A DNA stretch of 64,000 nt from Poriferisodalis sp026713105 (GTDB lineage: Bacteria > Actinomycetota > Acidimicrobiia > Acidimicrobiales > Poriferisodalaceae). The position numbers were made by a program, and so were the translations under genes. The notes below the pieces were generated by a model. That model was not told the DNA's origin, ran no database searches, and worked only from the letters and a program-made list of their open reading frames with translations. Shown here in pieces: positions 8,295 to 17,172 of the stretch. Position 1 is the stretch's first letter, and each line of letters opens with the position of its first letter. The stretch is from contig OZ220472.1 in the NCBI GenBank assembly GCA_965115995.1, positions 3,534,001 through 3,598,000 on the forward strand, in the 5' to 3' direction.

Positions 8295-9002
8295 ATGACC
8301 GAAGAGGTACGAACCGAATTCCATCAGTTGATGGACGAGGTTCGCGCCGATCTCGTGCAGATGGGCGGCATGGTGGCCGAGGGCATCTCGGCGGTGACCG
8401 CGGCACTGCTCGCCAGCGACATCGCCAGCGCCGATCAGATCATCACCGCCGACGACGAGCTCGACCTGCTGAGCATCGAAGCCGAGGAGAAGTGCGTGCA
8501 GCTCTTGGCGCTGCAGCAGCCGGTGGCGGTCGATTTGCGAGCCATCTTGACCGACCTGCGAATGATCTCTGAGATCGAGCGCAGCGGCGACCTGGTCACC
8601 AACATCGCGAAGGCCGTCGTGCGCCTGCACGGTGCTGAGCTGGAGCCCCGGGTGCGTGGCCTGCTCGACCGCATGCGCGAGCAGGCGGTGCGGCTGACGG
8701 CCATGGCCATGGACGCCTACGCAGATCGTGACGCGGGGCTGGCGGCGGTGCTCGACGAGATCGACGACGTGCTCGACGACCTGCACGGGCAGTACCTCGA
8801 CGCGGTGTTCGCTTCGCAGAACGCTGGGCATCTCGACACCCCCCAGGCCGTGCAGCTCGCAGTGGTGGGGCGCTTCTACGAGCGCATCGGCGATCATGCG
8901 GTGAACATCGCGCAGCGGGTCGAGTTCCTGGTGACGGGCCAGCTGCCGGAGCACATGGGGGCCAACCGGGCTCGTGCCCGGCGGGAGCAGGACGAGATGT
9001 GA
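8295..9002 (+). CDS. phoU: Phosphate signalling protein PhoU
   Basis: A 235-residue, all-helical PhoU protein with two three-helix PhoU domains. It links the Pst transporter to the histidine kinase and keeps the Pho response off when phosphate is plentiful. Metal-binding-type acidic patches are visible, including E-I-E-R-S-G-D-L-V-T-N-I-A and Y-E-R-I-G-D-H-A-V-N-I-A, the classic PhoU signatures. The stop codon overlaps the GTG start of the kinase gene. Confidence 0.93.
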   Translation: MTEEVRTEFHQLMDEVRADLVQMGGMVAEGISAVTAALLASDIASADQIITADDELDLLSIEAEEKCVQLLALQQPVAVDLRAILTDLRMISEIERSGDLVTNIAKAVVRLHGAELEPRVRGLLDRMREQAVRLTAMAMDAYADRDAGLAAVLDEIDDVLDDLHGQYLDAVFASQNAGHLDTPQAVQLAVVGRFYERIGDHAVNIAQRVEFLVTGQLPEHMGANRARARREQDEM

Positions 9003-10519
9003 TTGCGGCGCTGGTGGCGGTGTCGGCCGCGCTGGCAGCAGCGCTGGTCGTCGTGCTGTTGGGAGTGCGTGAGCGCTTGTCGGCTTCCGAGCGGCTGGGG
9101 CGTGTGGTGCACCGGCTAGTGGGCCAGGACGGCGAGCAGCGTCCTGGCGAGGCGCGCCTTGACGACAACAGCTTGGACGGCTGGATCACCTACCTGGAGT
9201 CGATTGCCACGACGGCGGCGATGACGGCCAATCTGGCCGAGCGTGACCGGGCCCGCTGGCAGCTCGCGGTGAACGAGCTGGCGGTGGGCGTGGTGCTGGT
9301 GGACGAGGACGGCAACGTGTGCGCCAGCAATGCGCTGGCCGACGAGATGATGTCGGCTCGTGATGCGATGGCGCTGGTGGGTGCGGGGGTCACCCAGCTC
9401 CTCGAGTCGGCCCAGGAGGGCCACGCCCGCTCCCGCACGATAAAGCTGACGGGGCCGCCGCCGCAGGTGATCGAGATCACCGCCTATCCGGTGGTGAGCG
9501 ACAGCCATGCGTTGGGCGCTGTGGCGGTGATGGCCGATCGGACCGAGGGCGTGCGGGTGGACGACGTGCGCCGCGATTTTGTGGCCAACCTGAGCCATGA
9601 ACTGCGGACGCCGGTGGGTGCCATTGCGCTGCTGTCCGAGACGCTGGCCGAGGGGGACGATGCGGCGGTGCGCACCCGGCTGGTCGACCGGATCGGTACC
9701 GAGGCCGAGCGGGTGCGCCACATCATCGAAGACTTGCTGGAGCTGAGCCGGGTGGAGCTCGAGGGTTCGATGCGGCAAGAAGAGGTGGCGGTGGTGCCGC
9801 TGCTGGGGGAGGTGGCGCAGCAGTATTCCGAGCATGCTCGCAAGCATGATGTGTCGCTGGTGCGGCCGGGTGAGGTTGAGGCGTCGGCCCAGATCGTGTT
9901 GCAGGCCGATCGGGGGCAGTTGCTGCGGGCGGTGGGGAACCTGGTGGACAACGCCATCAAGTACAGCGATCCGGGGTCCGAGGTTCACCTGTCCGTCGCG
10001 CCGAGCTCGCATGACGATCGGCCGCCGACCGAGCTGCTGGCCGATGCGGATGCGGCGGTGACCCGGATCGGGCCTGCTGAGTCGCCGGCGCCGCCGGGTG
10101 CGCCGGGTGCGGATGGGCTGTTCGATGGGCCGTCGCCTGGGCTGATTGACGAGTCGTCGTCTGGGCTCTTCGACGGGCCGCCATCTGAGCTGTCCGAAGC
10201 CGGCGAGGCGCCGAATGGGTCGGCGTGGGTGGACATCGTGGTTGCCGATTCGGGCATCGGGATTCCCGCCGATGAGACCGAGCGGGTGTTCGAGCGCTTC
10301 TATCGGGTTGACAAGGCTCGTGCCCGCGCCACCGGGGGCACCGGCTTGGGCCTCAGCATTGTGAGACATGTGGTGATGAATCACGGCGGCGAGGTGACGC
10401 TGCACACTCGCGAGGGCGTCGGCACCACATTCGCGCTCAGATTCCCGGCTTCGCCCAGCCCAGGGTCGCCCAGCCCAGGGTGGCCCAGCCCCGCTTCTAC
10501 AGACAGGGCGAGCACATGA
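8999..10519 (+). CDS. senX3: Sensor histidine kinase, SenX3/PhoR type
   Basis: Membrane histidine kinase of the phosphate two-component system, 506 residues. Residues 2-22 form one membrane helix, then a PAS-like region (VGVVLVDEDGNVCASNALAD). The phospho-acceptor is His200 in N-L-S-H-E-L-R-T-P-V-G. The ATPase domain has the N-box G-N-L-V-D-N-A-I-K-Y-S (~313), D-S-G-I-G-I-P (~415) and G-G-T-G-L-G-L-S. Unusually, about 70 low-complexity residues (D-G-P-S/L-F-D-G repeats) are inserted between the N and G1 boxes. The C-terminus ends in a P-S-P-G-S-P-S-P-G repeat. It overlaps phoU and regX3. Confidence 0.9.
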   Translation: MIAALVAVSAALAAALVVVLLGVRERLSASERLGRVVHRLVGQDGEQRPGEARLDDNSLDGWITYLESIATTAAMTANLAERDRARWQLAVNELAVGVVLVDEDGNVCASNALADEMMSARDAMALVGAGVTQLLESAQEGHARSRTIKLTGPPPQVIEITAYPVVSDSHALGAVAVMADRTEGVRVDDVRRDFVANLSHELRTPVGAIALLSETLAEGDDAAVRTRLVDRIGTEAERVRHIIEDLLELSRVELEGSMRQEEVAVVPLLGEVAQQYSEHARKHDVSLVRPGEVEASAQIVLQADRGQLLRAVGNLVDNAIKYSDPGSEVHLSVAPSSHDDRPPTELLADADAAVTRIGPAESPAPPGAPGADGLFDGPSPGLIDESSSGLFDGPPSELSEAGEAPNGSAWVDIVVADSGIGIPADETERVFERFYRVDKARARATGGTGLGLSIVRHVVMNHGGEVTLHTREGVGTTFALRFPASPSPGSPSPGWPSPASTDRAST

Positions 10520-11220
10520 CATCGGTACTGGTAGTCGACGACGAGCCGTCCTTCACCGAAGCCCTGTCGGTGGGCTTGCGGCGCAGGGGCTTCGAGGTGC
10601 GCACGGCTGCTGACGGTCGTGCGGCGCTGAAGGCCATCGATGAGGCCGAGCCCGACCTCGTGCTGCTCGACGTGATGCTGCCGGGCATGTCGGGTTTGGA
10701 TGTGTGCCGGGAGATCCGGAAGAACTCGAAGGTGCCGCTGATCATGCTGACGGCCTTGGGCGAGGAGACCGACGCTGTGGTGGGCCTCGAGATCGGTGCC
10801 GACGACTACGTCGCGAAGCCGTATCGACTGCACGAGCTCGTGGCGCGCATCCGGGCGGTGCTGCGGCGTGCGGCCGATCAGCAGACCGAACCGCCTGCGG
10901 ATACGTGTCTGCGTGAGGGCGAGGTGGAGCTCGACGTCGACTCACATGAGCTGCGGGTGCGGGGCGAGCTGGTGACCTTGGCGCTGAAGGAGTTCGAGCT
11001 GCTGGCCTACCTGTTGGGCCATGCCGGGCGGGTGGTGACCCGTGACAGCCTGATGCAGAACGTGTGGGGCTACAACTACGTGGGCGACACCAAGACGATT
11101 GATGTGCATGTGAAGCGGCTGCGGGCCAAGATCGAGGACGATCCGTCGAACCCGCAGCGCATCACGACGATTCGGGGCTTGGGGTACCGCTACGAGCGGG
11201 CGTCGGAGCAGTCGGGTTGA
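10516..11220 (+). CDS. regX3: Response regulator, RegX3/PhoP (OmpR) family
   Basis: A 234-residue OmpR-type regulator and partner of the upstream kinase. The receiver domain has the acidic pair V-D-D-E near the N-terminus, phospho-acceptor Asp52 (V-L-L-D-V-M-L-P-G), and Thr/Lys switch residues (M-L-T-A-L, A-K-P-Y). The C-terminal winged helix contains LTLKEFELLAYLL-like sequence and R-G-L-G-Y-R-Y at the end. ATG 10516 overlaps the kinase stop (ATGA). It presumably binds the PHO box before pstS. Confidence 0.93.
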   Translation: MTSVLVVDDEPSFTEALSVGLRRRGFEVRTAADGRAALKAIDEAEPDLVLLDVMLPGMSGLDVCREIRKNSKVPLIMLTALGEETDAVVGLEIGADDYVAKPYRLHELVARIRAVLRRAADQQTEPPADTCLREGEVELDVDSHELRVRGELVTLALKEFELLAYLLGHAGRVVTRDSLMQNVWGYNYVGDTKTIDVHVKRLRAKIEDDPSNPQRITTIRGLGYRYERASEQSG

Positions 11221-11296
11221 ATCTGCCATACCGGGCCGTGTAGCACCGAAGGCCCACAATGGTGGCCGTGATCGCGCGGGTACGGCAGGTCGGCTG

Positions 11297-12691
11297 ATGC
11301 AGCCGTTCACGTGGCTTGCCCGTACGCATCTGCTGTCTGCCGCCGGCGACGCGCTGATAGCGATCGCACTGGCGGGATCGCTGTTCTTCAACCTGGATCC
11401 GGCGGCGGCGCGGCCCAGGGTGGCGCTGTACCTGGTGGTGACGATGGCGCCGTTCGCCGTGGTCGGGCCGCTGATCGGGCCGCTGGTGGATCGCAGCCGA
11501 GGCGGGCGGCGGGGGATGATCATCGGTGCCGGCATTGCCCGGGCCGTCTTGGCGCTGCTGATGGTGCGCCATCTGAATTCGCTGCTGCTGTTCCCCGAGG
11601 CGTTCGGTGCGCTGGTGGCGGGCAAGACGTATCACGTGGCCAAGAGCGCAGTGGTGCCGGGGCTGGTGCGCGAGGAACGCGATCTGGTCGAGGCGAATTC
11701 GAAGCTGATGTTGCTGAGCGGGCTCGGGGGTGCGCTGGCTGTGGGGCCGGGAGTGCTGTTGAGCTTGGCGTCGTCGCGCTGGGTGCTGGTGCTCGCGTCG
11801 GTGGTGTTCGTGCTGATGACGTTCCCCGCCGCGCGGCTGCCGCGCACGGCGGTGCGGCCGCCGCCTGGCCTCGCTGCGGAGCCGTGGGGCGATGAGCTGA
11901 ACCAGCCCGGCCAGCCCCCCCAGCCCGGCCAGCCCCCCCAGTTCGGCCAGCCCTCCCAGTCCGGCCAGTCCCCGCAGCCGGGCCTGCGCCACGGGCCCCC
12001 GCAGTCTCGATCACCCGATCAGCCTGCGCATGCGTCGAGGCGGCGGGGCGCGATGCTGCTGGCGGGTTCGGCCATGGGCGTCGTGCGGGCCATGACCGGC
12101 TTCACGCTGTTCCTGATCGCGTTCTGGCTGCGGACCGACGATGCGGCCCCGTTGTGGTTCGGCTTCATGTTCACCGCCAGCGCCGTGGGCCAGCTCATCG
12201 GCGCGGTGTCGGCGCCCGTGCTGCGCCGTCGCATCCGCGAGGAGATGCTGCTGGCCAGCACGCTGCTGGCGGCGGCCGCGATGTCGTTCTACGTGGTGAC
12301 GTCGCCCGACCGCGTCTCGGTGCTGTTCCTGGCCGTGGTGATCGGCTTGATGTCCGCCCTGGGCAAGCTGTGCTTCGACGCGATCGTGCAGCGCGATGAG
12401 GTGCCGGCGGAGCGGGGGCGGACGTTCGCCCGCTTCGAGACCCGCTTCCAGCTGATGTGGGTGATCGGGGCGCTCGTGCCGGTGGCTGCGCCGAGCGGCA
12501 TCTTGCCGCTGCGGGCCGGGGTGATGCTGCTGGGCATTGCCGCCACGGTCGCGGTGCTGCTGTACGCGGGCGGGATGTGGGCACTGGCCCGTGGCCGCCG
12601 ACCCCCCTCAGAGATCATCGTCACCCGTGTCCGCACCCGCATCGTGCAGACCCGGGTGCGGTCTCGGGACCGCCGCAACCGCGAGCTCTAG
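11297..12691 (+). CDS. MFS transporter
   Basis: A 464-residue membrane protein with 10-12 hydrophobic helices in two halves, typical of a major facilitator permease. The first half includes V-V-G-P-L-I-G-P-L-V-D-R-S-R-G-G-R-R, the conserved MFS loop between helices 2 and 3. The central cytoplasmic loop (residues ~200-245) is a Gln/Pro/Gly tandem repeat built from a 15-bp DNA unit (11,896-11,990). The C-terminus is Arg-rich (R-V-R-T-R-I-V-Q-T-R-V-R-S-R). Substrate cannot be told. The start is ATG 11,297, 76 bp after regX3. Confidence 0.8.
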   Translation: MQPFTWLARTHLLSAAGDALIAIALAGSLFFNLDPAAARPRVALYLVVTMAPFAVVGPLIGPLVDRSRGGRRGMIIGAGIARAVLALLMVRHLNSLLLFPEAFGALVAGKTYHVAKSAVVPGLVREERDLVEANSKLMLLSGLGGALAVGPGVLLSLASSRWVLVLASVVFVLMTFPAARLPRTAVRPPPGLAAEPWGDELNQPGQPPQPGQPPQFGQPSQSGQSPQPGLRHGPPQSRSPDQPAHASRRRGAMLLAGSAMGVVRAMTGFTLFLIAFWLRTDDAAPLWFGFMFTASAVGQLIGAVSAPVLRRRIREEMLLASTLLAAAAMSFYVVTSPDRVSVLFLAVVIGLMSALGKLCFDAIVQRDEVPAERGRTFARFETRFQLMWVIGALVPVAAPSGILPLRAGVMLLGIAATVAVLLYAGGMWALARGRRPPSEIIVTRVRTRIVQTRVRSRDRRNREL

Positions 12692-13809
12692 AGCGGCAGG
12701 TCCAGCCGGGCCAGCCACAGGCCCGGTGCGGCGAGCTCGTTGGGCGTCGGGAGCGCGCCAGGCTCGAAGAGGCGCGCCAGTCCCTCGGGGCCGGCTCGCT
12801 CGATCACGCCCGCGATGAAGCTGTCTCCCCGCTCGCGTGCTTCGTTGCTGAGCCGCACGCCGAGCAGGCGCTCGGCGTAGACGTTCCCCTCGGTCAGCTG
12901 GCGGCGGCGGACGGCTTCGCTGAGCGCGCCGAATCCGCCGATGAGGCGAGGGCCTGCCTGGGCGACCACATGGTCCACATAGGCGGTGATGACGCTGATG
13001 AGGGCTTCGAGATGATCGCTGCTGTCGTCACGGGCCACGCCGAGCAGCAGCTCGGGATTGCCGAAGATGCGCTGGAGCTGTTCTTGGAGCTGCGCTTGGA
13101 ACTGTTGCGGTTCGCTGCTGTCGAACGAGGTGGCTTCCAGCTCGCCGAAGTCCATGTCATCGCGGCGGCGGAAGCCGTCGACATGTTCCCGCAGGTACAT
13201 GTCGAGCTGTGCCCGCACGCCCGGAACTGCCAGCACGGCCCCCAGGGCGTGCTCCCGGATGGCGACCCACAGCATCACGTCGTCGACGTCGAGGCTCCAT
13301 TCGTTGGCGAAGTCGCTGATGTTGGCGGTGACGATGTGCGCCTGTCGCATGGGCACGATGAGGTCGGAATTGCCGAATGCCTTGGCGGCGAGGTGGCCGG
13401 CCATCATGCCGGCGGTCATCGCCACGGTCATGGGGCTCATCATGGCGAGCAGGCCGGCGACGGGGTCTTGACTCGGCGCCTCGCCCAGGCGCTTGGTCAG
13501 CCGGTCCATGAGGGGGCGGATGGCTTCGAGGGCGCCGGTCGCCCAGCCGGAGCGGGTGACCGGTGTGATGTGCGGCTCGACCTGCAGGCCGGTGACATGT
13601 CCCACGTGCAGCTCGGCCACCCGGCTGATCTCGCTGAGGCGATGCCGCTCGACCGGGTCGACGTTGTGTTCGGGCTTGCCGTCGGTGGCGAGCTGGGTGG
13701 CGGATTGGCGGGCGCCTTCCCACATGGATTCCGCGTTGCCGCCCAGAATGGATGAGATGTCGCCGAGGAACGGGATGCCCGAGAATGGATGATCGTCGTC
13801 GTCGGCCAC
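12688..13809 (-). CDS. Zincin_2/DUF2342 family protein lacking the HExxH motif
   Basis: About 373 residues, similar to the actinobacterial DUF2342 (zinc-dependent metalloprotease / F420-associated) family. Landmarks are H-P-F-S-G-I-P-F-L-G-D-I at the N-terminus, then M-S-P-M-T-V-A-M-T-A-G-M-M-A-G-H-L-A, D-L-I-V-P and the region W-V-A-I-R-E-H-A-L-G-A-V-L. In family members the last segment reads W-V-A-L-H-E-V-T-H; here both zinc His positions are changed (R-E-H-A-L), so it is probably not an active zinc protease. GTG 13,809 is preferred; ATG 13,863 is possible. It is convergent with the MFS gene (4-bp overlap) and divergent from the SDR gene. Confidence 0.75.
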   Translation of the reverse strand: MADDDDHPFSGIPFLGDISSILGGNAESMWEGARQSATQLATDGKPEHNVDPVERHRLSEISRVAELHVGHVTGLQVEPHITPVTRSGWATGALEAIRPLMDRLTKRLGEAPSQDPVAGLLAMMSPMTVAMTAGMMAGHLAAKAFGNSDLIVPMRQAHIVTANISDFANEWSLDVDDVMLWVAIREHALGAVLAVPGVRAQLDMYLREHVDGFRRRDDMDFGELEATSFDSSEPQQFQAQLQEQLQRIFGNPELLLGVARDDSSDHLEALISVITAYVDHVVAQAGPRLIGGFGALSEAVRRRQLTEGNVYAERLLGVRLSNEARERGDSFIAGVIERAGPEGLARLFEPGALPTPNELAAPGLWLARLDLPL

Positions 13810-13872
13810 AACGGCATCGTACGGCTGGATGAAACGGCCCGGAACGTCGCTGCGATGGGGCATCGTAGAGAT

Positions 13873-14820
13873 ATGACTCGGGTGGCGGTGTCGGGAGCGG
13901 GTGGCGTGATCGGTGCCCGGGTGCTGCAGTGGCTGGCGCAGTCGTTCGAGGTGGCTGACGCTGTTGGCATGGTTGAAGCTGACGGTCAGTTCGACGTGGG
14001 CGGTGCCGAGGTGCTGGTGCATCTGCGGCTGACGGGGAACAACGCGGATCGGGTGCGGCGGGTGTTGGCCGCGGCGGACGGGGTCAGGCATCTGACGCTG
14101 GTGTCGAGCGCGAGCGTGTACGGGGCGTGGCCGAATCATCCGACGCCGATCTCGGAGGATCTGGCGGTGCGGCCGAACCTGGAGGCGTCGTGGGCGGTGC
14201 ATCATGCCGATGCCGAGCGGATGGTGCTGGAGTGGTGTGATCAGGGCGATCGCACGGCGGCGATCCTGCGGCCGGCGCCGGTGGTGTCGAGCGGCTTGGG
14301 CGGGCCGATCGGCGAGGCGATGCTGGCTGCGGCGCCGATCCGCACCGGCAGCGACGATCCGCCGGTGCAGTTCTTGCATCTGGACGACTTGGCGTCGGCG
14401 GTCGTGCTGGCGACCCAGCGCCGGCTGTCGGGCGTGTTCAACGTGGCCCCCGATGGCTGGCTGTCGCCCGCGGAGCTGCGGGCGTTGCTGGGGGCCCGGC
14501 CCAAGATCCGGCTGCCGATGCCGCTGCCCAAGCGGCTCGACCGTTATGTGGCCCGCCGGGTGGGTCATTCCGCCCCCGAGGGCTTGTTGCCCTACACCCG
14601 CTATAGCTGGGTGGTGGCCAATGACCGGCTGCGGTCTGAGGGCTGGGAACCCCGCTACAGCAGCGCGCAGGCGTTCGTGATCGCGGATGTCGGGATGCCC
14701 TGGGATGACCTCAATGCGCGCCAGCGCCAGTACGCCACGTTGGTCGGTGCGGGGGCCGCAGTGGCGGTGGGGGGCTGGGCTGCCGCGGCTTGGCTCCGGC
14801 GCTCCTACGCTTTGCGATGA
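13873..14820 (+). CDS. NAD-dependent epimerase/dehydratase-like SDR protein
   Basis: A 315-residue extended short-chain dehydrogenase/reductase. It has the N-terminal nucleotide-binding motif T-R-V-A-V-S-G-A-G-G-V-I-G (GxxGxxG-like), V-S-S-A-S-V-Y-G with the catalytic Ser/Tyr region, and L-R-P-A-P-V-V. The usual YxxxK is not evident (A-V-H-H-A-D-A-E), so catalysis may be altered. A C-terminal hydrophobic helix (GAGAAVAVGGWAAAAWL) suggests membrane attachment. The stop overlaps the moaE start, indicating an operon. Substrate unknown. Confidence 0.75.
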   Translation: MTRVAVSGAGGVIGARVLQWLAQSFEVADAVGMVEADGQFDVGGAEVLVHLRLTGNNADRVRRVLAAADGVRHLTLVSSASVYGAWPNHPTPISEDLAVRPNLEASWAVHHADAERMVLEWCDQGDRTAAILRPAPVVSSGLGGPIGEAMLAAAPIRTGSDDPPVQFLHLDDLASAVVLATQRRLSGVFNVAPDGWLSPAELRALLGARPKIRLPMPLPKRLDRYVARRVGHSAPEGLLPYTRYSWVVANDRLRSEGWEPRYSSAQAFVIADVGMPWDDLNARQRQYATLVGAGAAVAVGGWAAAAWLRRSYALR

Positions 14821-15287
14821 TGACGGTGCCGTCCGAGCAGGACACCTGGGTTGAGCTGACGGCTGAGGAGCTGCCGATCGGCGCCGTCTACGACTGGGCG
14901 CTCGACCCCGCCGCGGGGGCGGTGGTGCTGTTCTCGGGCACGGTGCGGGATCACGCTGAGCACCGCACGGGTGTGACACAACTGGTGTATGAGGCCTATG
15001 AGTCTGAAGTGGCGCCGCGGCTTGCCGACATCGCCGCCGAGATGCGGCGGCGGTGGCCGAGCGTGCGCAAAGCAGCGCTGCTGCACCGGGTGGGCACGTT
15101 GAGTCTGACGGAGAGCTCGGTCGTGGTGGCTGCTTCGTCGCCCCACCGTGATGTGGCATTCGAAGCTGCCCGCTTCGGCATCGATACGTTGAAGGCCACG
15201 GTGCCGATCTGGAAGCAAGAGCATCATGACGCCGGGACAGACTGGGGATTGCAGTCCCAGCCGATCGCACAGGTGCCCGGGTCATGA
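14817..15287 (+). CDS. moaE: Molybdopterin synthase catalytic subunit MoaE
   Basis: A 156-residue MoaE, which with MoaD inserts dithiolene sulfur into precursor Z during molybdenum cofactor biosynthesis. Family landmarks are V-V-L-F-S-G-T-V-R-D-H, the L-V-Y-E-A-Y segment, H-R-V-G-T-L, S-S-P-H-R-D-V-A-F-E-A and the active-site lysines in T-L-K-A-T-V-P-I-W-K-Q-E. It overlaps the preceding SDR stop and ends 4 bp into the next gene. No other mo genes are in view. Confidence 0.93.
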   Translation: MMTVPSEQDTWVELTAEELPIGAVYDWALDPAAGAVVLFSGTVRDHAEHRTGVTQLVYEAYESEVAPRLADIAAEMRRRWPSVRKAALLHRVGTLSLTESSVVVAASSPHRDVAFEAARFGIDTLKATVPIWKQEHHDAGTDWGLQSQPIAQVPGS

Positions 15288-16078
15288 GCCCGCTGCTGTT
15301 CTTGGCCATTGCGATCGTGGTGCCGCTGTTGGGGATGCTGGTGCTGGGTGTGGGCGCTCGCATCAAGAACCAGAAGGTGACCGACGACGAGAGGGAGCCG
15401 TTCCGGCGTCGGTTGGCGTCGCTTACGCCTCGTTCGCCGTCTGGGCGACTGCCGGGCACACCAGGATTGGCGAGGGCGATGCGACGGCTCCGGGGCTCAG
15501 GCCACACCATTGAGGCCGAGATCAACGCAGGCGCCAACGCAGGCGCCAACGCAGGTGCCAGCGCAGCAACCAGCGCAGCAACCAACGCAGGTGCCAACGC
15601 AGCAACCGGCGCAGCAACCAGCGCAGCAGCGGGCGCAGCAGCGGGCGCAGCAACCGGCGCAGCAGCGGGCGCAGCAACCGGCGCAGCAGGCGACGCGGCG
15701 GTGCCGGTCGATGCCCCCGCAGCAGCCCGCGGGCATCGGACAAAGCCGACCACAGCCAGCATCCGGTTGATCGAGCGCGACTATTCGGTACCGCAACTGC
15801 CACCGTTCAACGTGAGGGATCCCTGGCCCGCGGCGCCGGCAAACAACCCCAACGTGCTCGTGATCGGCAACGGACCCGACGGGCTGCAATCAGCGGCCCA
15901 CGCAGCTCAGCAACCGCAGTCGGCGGCACACCGCCACGACGCCGAAGACCACCGACTGCACGGCCACGCAGGCACCGATGAGGAACACAGCCAACGTCTC
16001 TCACCCGGCCTGCGCCCACCGCCCAGCGGTTCGCCGCCAGGTGTGTCTCGCAACCAGAGGCCCCGTCCTGGCTCGTGA
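15284..16078 (+). CDS. Membrane-anchored hypothetical protein with Ala/Gly repeat stalk
   Basis: 264 residues: an N-terminal membrane helix (LLFLAIAIVVPLLGMLVLGV), a basic linker, then residues ~82-140 as a nearly pure A-N-A-G / A-T-G-A-A repeat encoded by a 12-15-bp tandem repeat (15,524-15,700). A Pro-rich middle and a His/Pro/Arg-rich tail follow. No catalytic domain is recognisable. It overlaps moaE by 4 bp and extends into the 5' part of mreB, so its last ~35 codons may not be genuine. Function unknown. Confidence 0.5.
   Translation: MSPLLFLAIAIVVPLLGMLVLGVGARIKNQKVTDDEREPFRRRLASLTPRSPSGRLPGTPGLARAMRRLRGSGHTIEAEINAGANAGANAGASAATSAATNAGANAATGAATSAAAGAAAGAATGAAAGAATGAAGDAAVPVDAPAAARGHRTKPTTASIRLIERDYSVPQLPPFNVRDPWPAAPANNPNVLVIGNGPDGLQSAAHAAQQPQSAAHRHDAEDHRLHGHAGTDEEHSQRLSPGLRPPPSGSPPGVSRNQRPRPGS
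15524..15700 (+). repeat. 12/15-bp coding minisatellite
   Basis: Tandem units such as GCAGGCGCCAAC, GCAGCAACCAGC and GCAGCAGCGGGC, all multiples of three, encoding an Ala/Gly/Asn/Thr stalk. Unit types are grouped into blocks, as expected from slippage or unequal exchange. Confidence 0.85.
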
Positions 16079-17072
16079 CCTCGCGATCGATCTCGGCACC
16101 GCGAACACGCTGGTGTACGAGCGGGGGCGTGGCATCGTGTTCAACGAGCCGTCTGTCATCGCGCTCAATGAGCGTTCTGGCGACGTGCTGTCCGTCGGGC
16201 GCGAAGCCTGGCAGATGATCGGGCGCACGCCCACCTACATCATCGCTGCACGGCCGCTTCGCAACGGCGCCATCACCGACTTCGACATCACCCAGCGAAT
16301 GATCCGGCTCATCCTGCAGGGCGTGGGCGTGGGCCGCTTCGGCCGGACCCGCGTCGCAGTCTGTGTGCCGTCGCTCATCACGCCGGTCGAACGGCGAGCG
16401 GTGATCGAGGCCGCACGGCGGGCCGGTGCGTCCGATGTCCGGCTCATCGAGCAGCCGATCGCCGCGGCCATCGGCACCGGCTTGCCGATCCACGAGCCGA
16501 CCGGCTCGCTTGTCATCGACATCGGCGGCGGCACCGCCGAGATCGCCATGGTGTCATTGGGCGGCCTGGTGTCGCTGCGTGCGGTTCGTGTCGGGTCGTT
16601 CGACTTCGACTCTGCGTTGATGAACTACGCACGGCGTGCGCACGGCATAGCAATCGGTGAACGCACGGCCGAAGAACTGAAGATCAGCATCGGCTCGGCA
16701 TGGCCTATCGATGACAAGTTCGACGCCGAGGTGAAGGGCCGTGACCTGACGACGGGGCTGCCCCGCACCTTCATCATCACGCCGACCGAAGTGCGTTCCG
16801 CGCTGGTTGACACGGTGGACCTCATGGTGGAAGCCGTGCTGGAGTGCTTGAGCGAGGCGCCGCCCGATCTGGCGCAGGACCTCATCCACACTGGCGCCCT
16901 GATGGTCGGCGGCGGTTCGCTGCTGCGAGGCCTAGACCAGCGCATCGCGTCGGAGGCACGTGTGCCCGTGCTGCGCTCGGAGTCGCCGCTCGAGACCGTC
17001 GTGCTCGGTGCCGGCCGGGCGCTCGAGAACTTCGAGTCGCTCCACGCCTCGCACACAATCCCCGGCCGCTAG
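16041..17072 (+). CDS. mreB: Rod shape-determining protein MreB
   Basis: Actin-like cytoskeletal ATPase that organises lateral wall synthesis, about 343 residues. Motifs are phosphate 1 (A-I-D-L-G-T-A-N-T-L-V-Y), connect 1 / phosphate 2 (V-I-D-I-G-G-G-T-A-E-I-A), I-E-Q-P-I-A-A-A-I-G-T-G, E-E-L-K-I-S-I-G-S-A and the adenosine motif G-A-L-M-V-G-G-G-S-L-L-R-G. GTG 16,041 is chosen because the family core starts just after it; the frame is open to 15,978. No mreC or mreD follows. Confidence 0.92.
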   Translation: MCLATRGPVLARDLAIDLGTANTLVYERGRGIVFNEPSVIALNERSGDVLSVGREAWQMIGRTPTYIIAARPLRNGAITDFDITQRMIRLILQGVGVGRFGRTRVAVCVPSLITPVERRAVIEAARRAGASDVRLIEQPIAAAIGTGLPIHEPTGSLVIDIGGGTAEIAMVSLGGLVSLRAVRVGSFDFDSALMNYARRAHGIAIGERTAEELKISIGSAWPIDDKFDAEVKGRDLTTGLPRTFIITPTEVRSALVDTVDLMVEAVLECLSEAPPDLAQDLIHTGALMVGGGSLLRGLDQRIASEARVPVLRSESPLETVVLGAGRALENFESLHASHTIPGR

Positions 17073-17172
17073 CGCGGGGCTGCCGTCGTTCTGCCGCTGC
17101 GGCGGGGCACGCTGGTTGGGTGCGCTCACCGGATCACTGTTCTTGAGATCACCGTTCTTGGGATCGCTGTTC

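Noticed and set aside
13864..15762. N-terminal extension of the DUF2342 frame to 1,024 residues
   Set aside because: It covers the SDR and moaE genes on the opposite strand and its sequence is Arg/His/Pro-rich noise.
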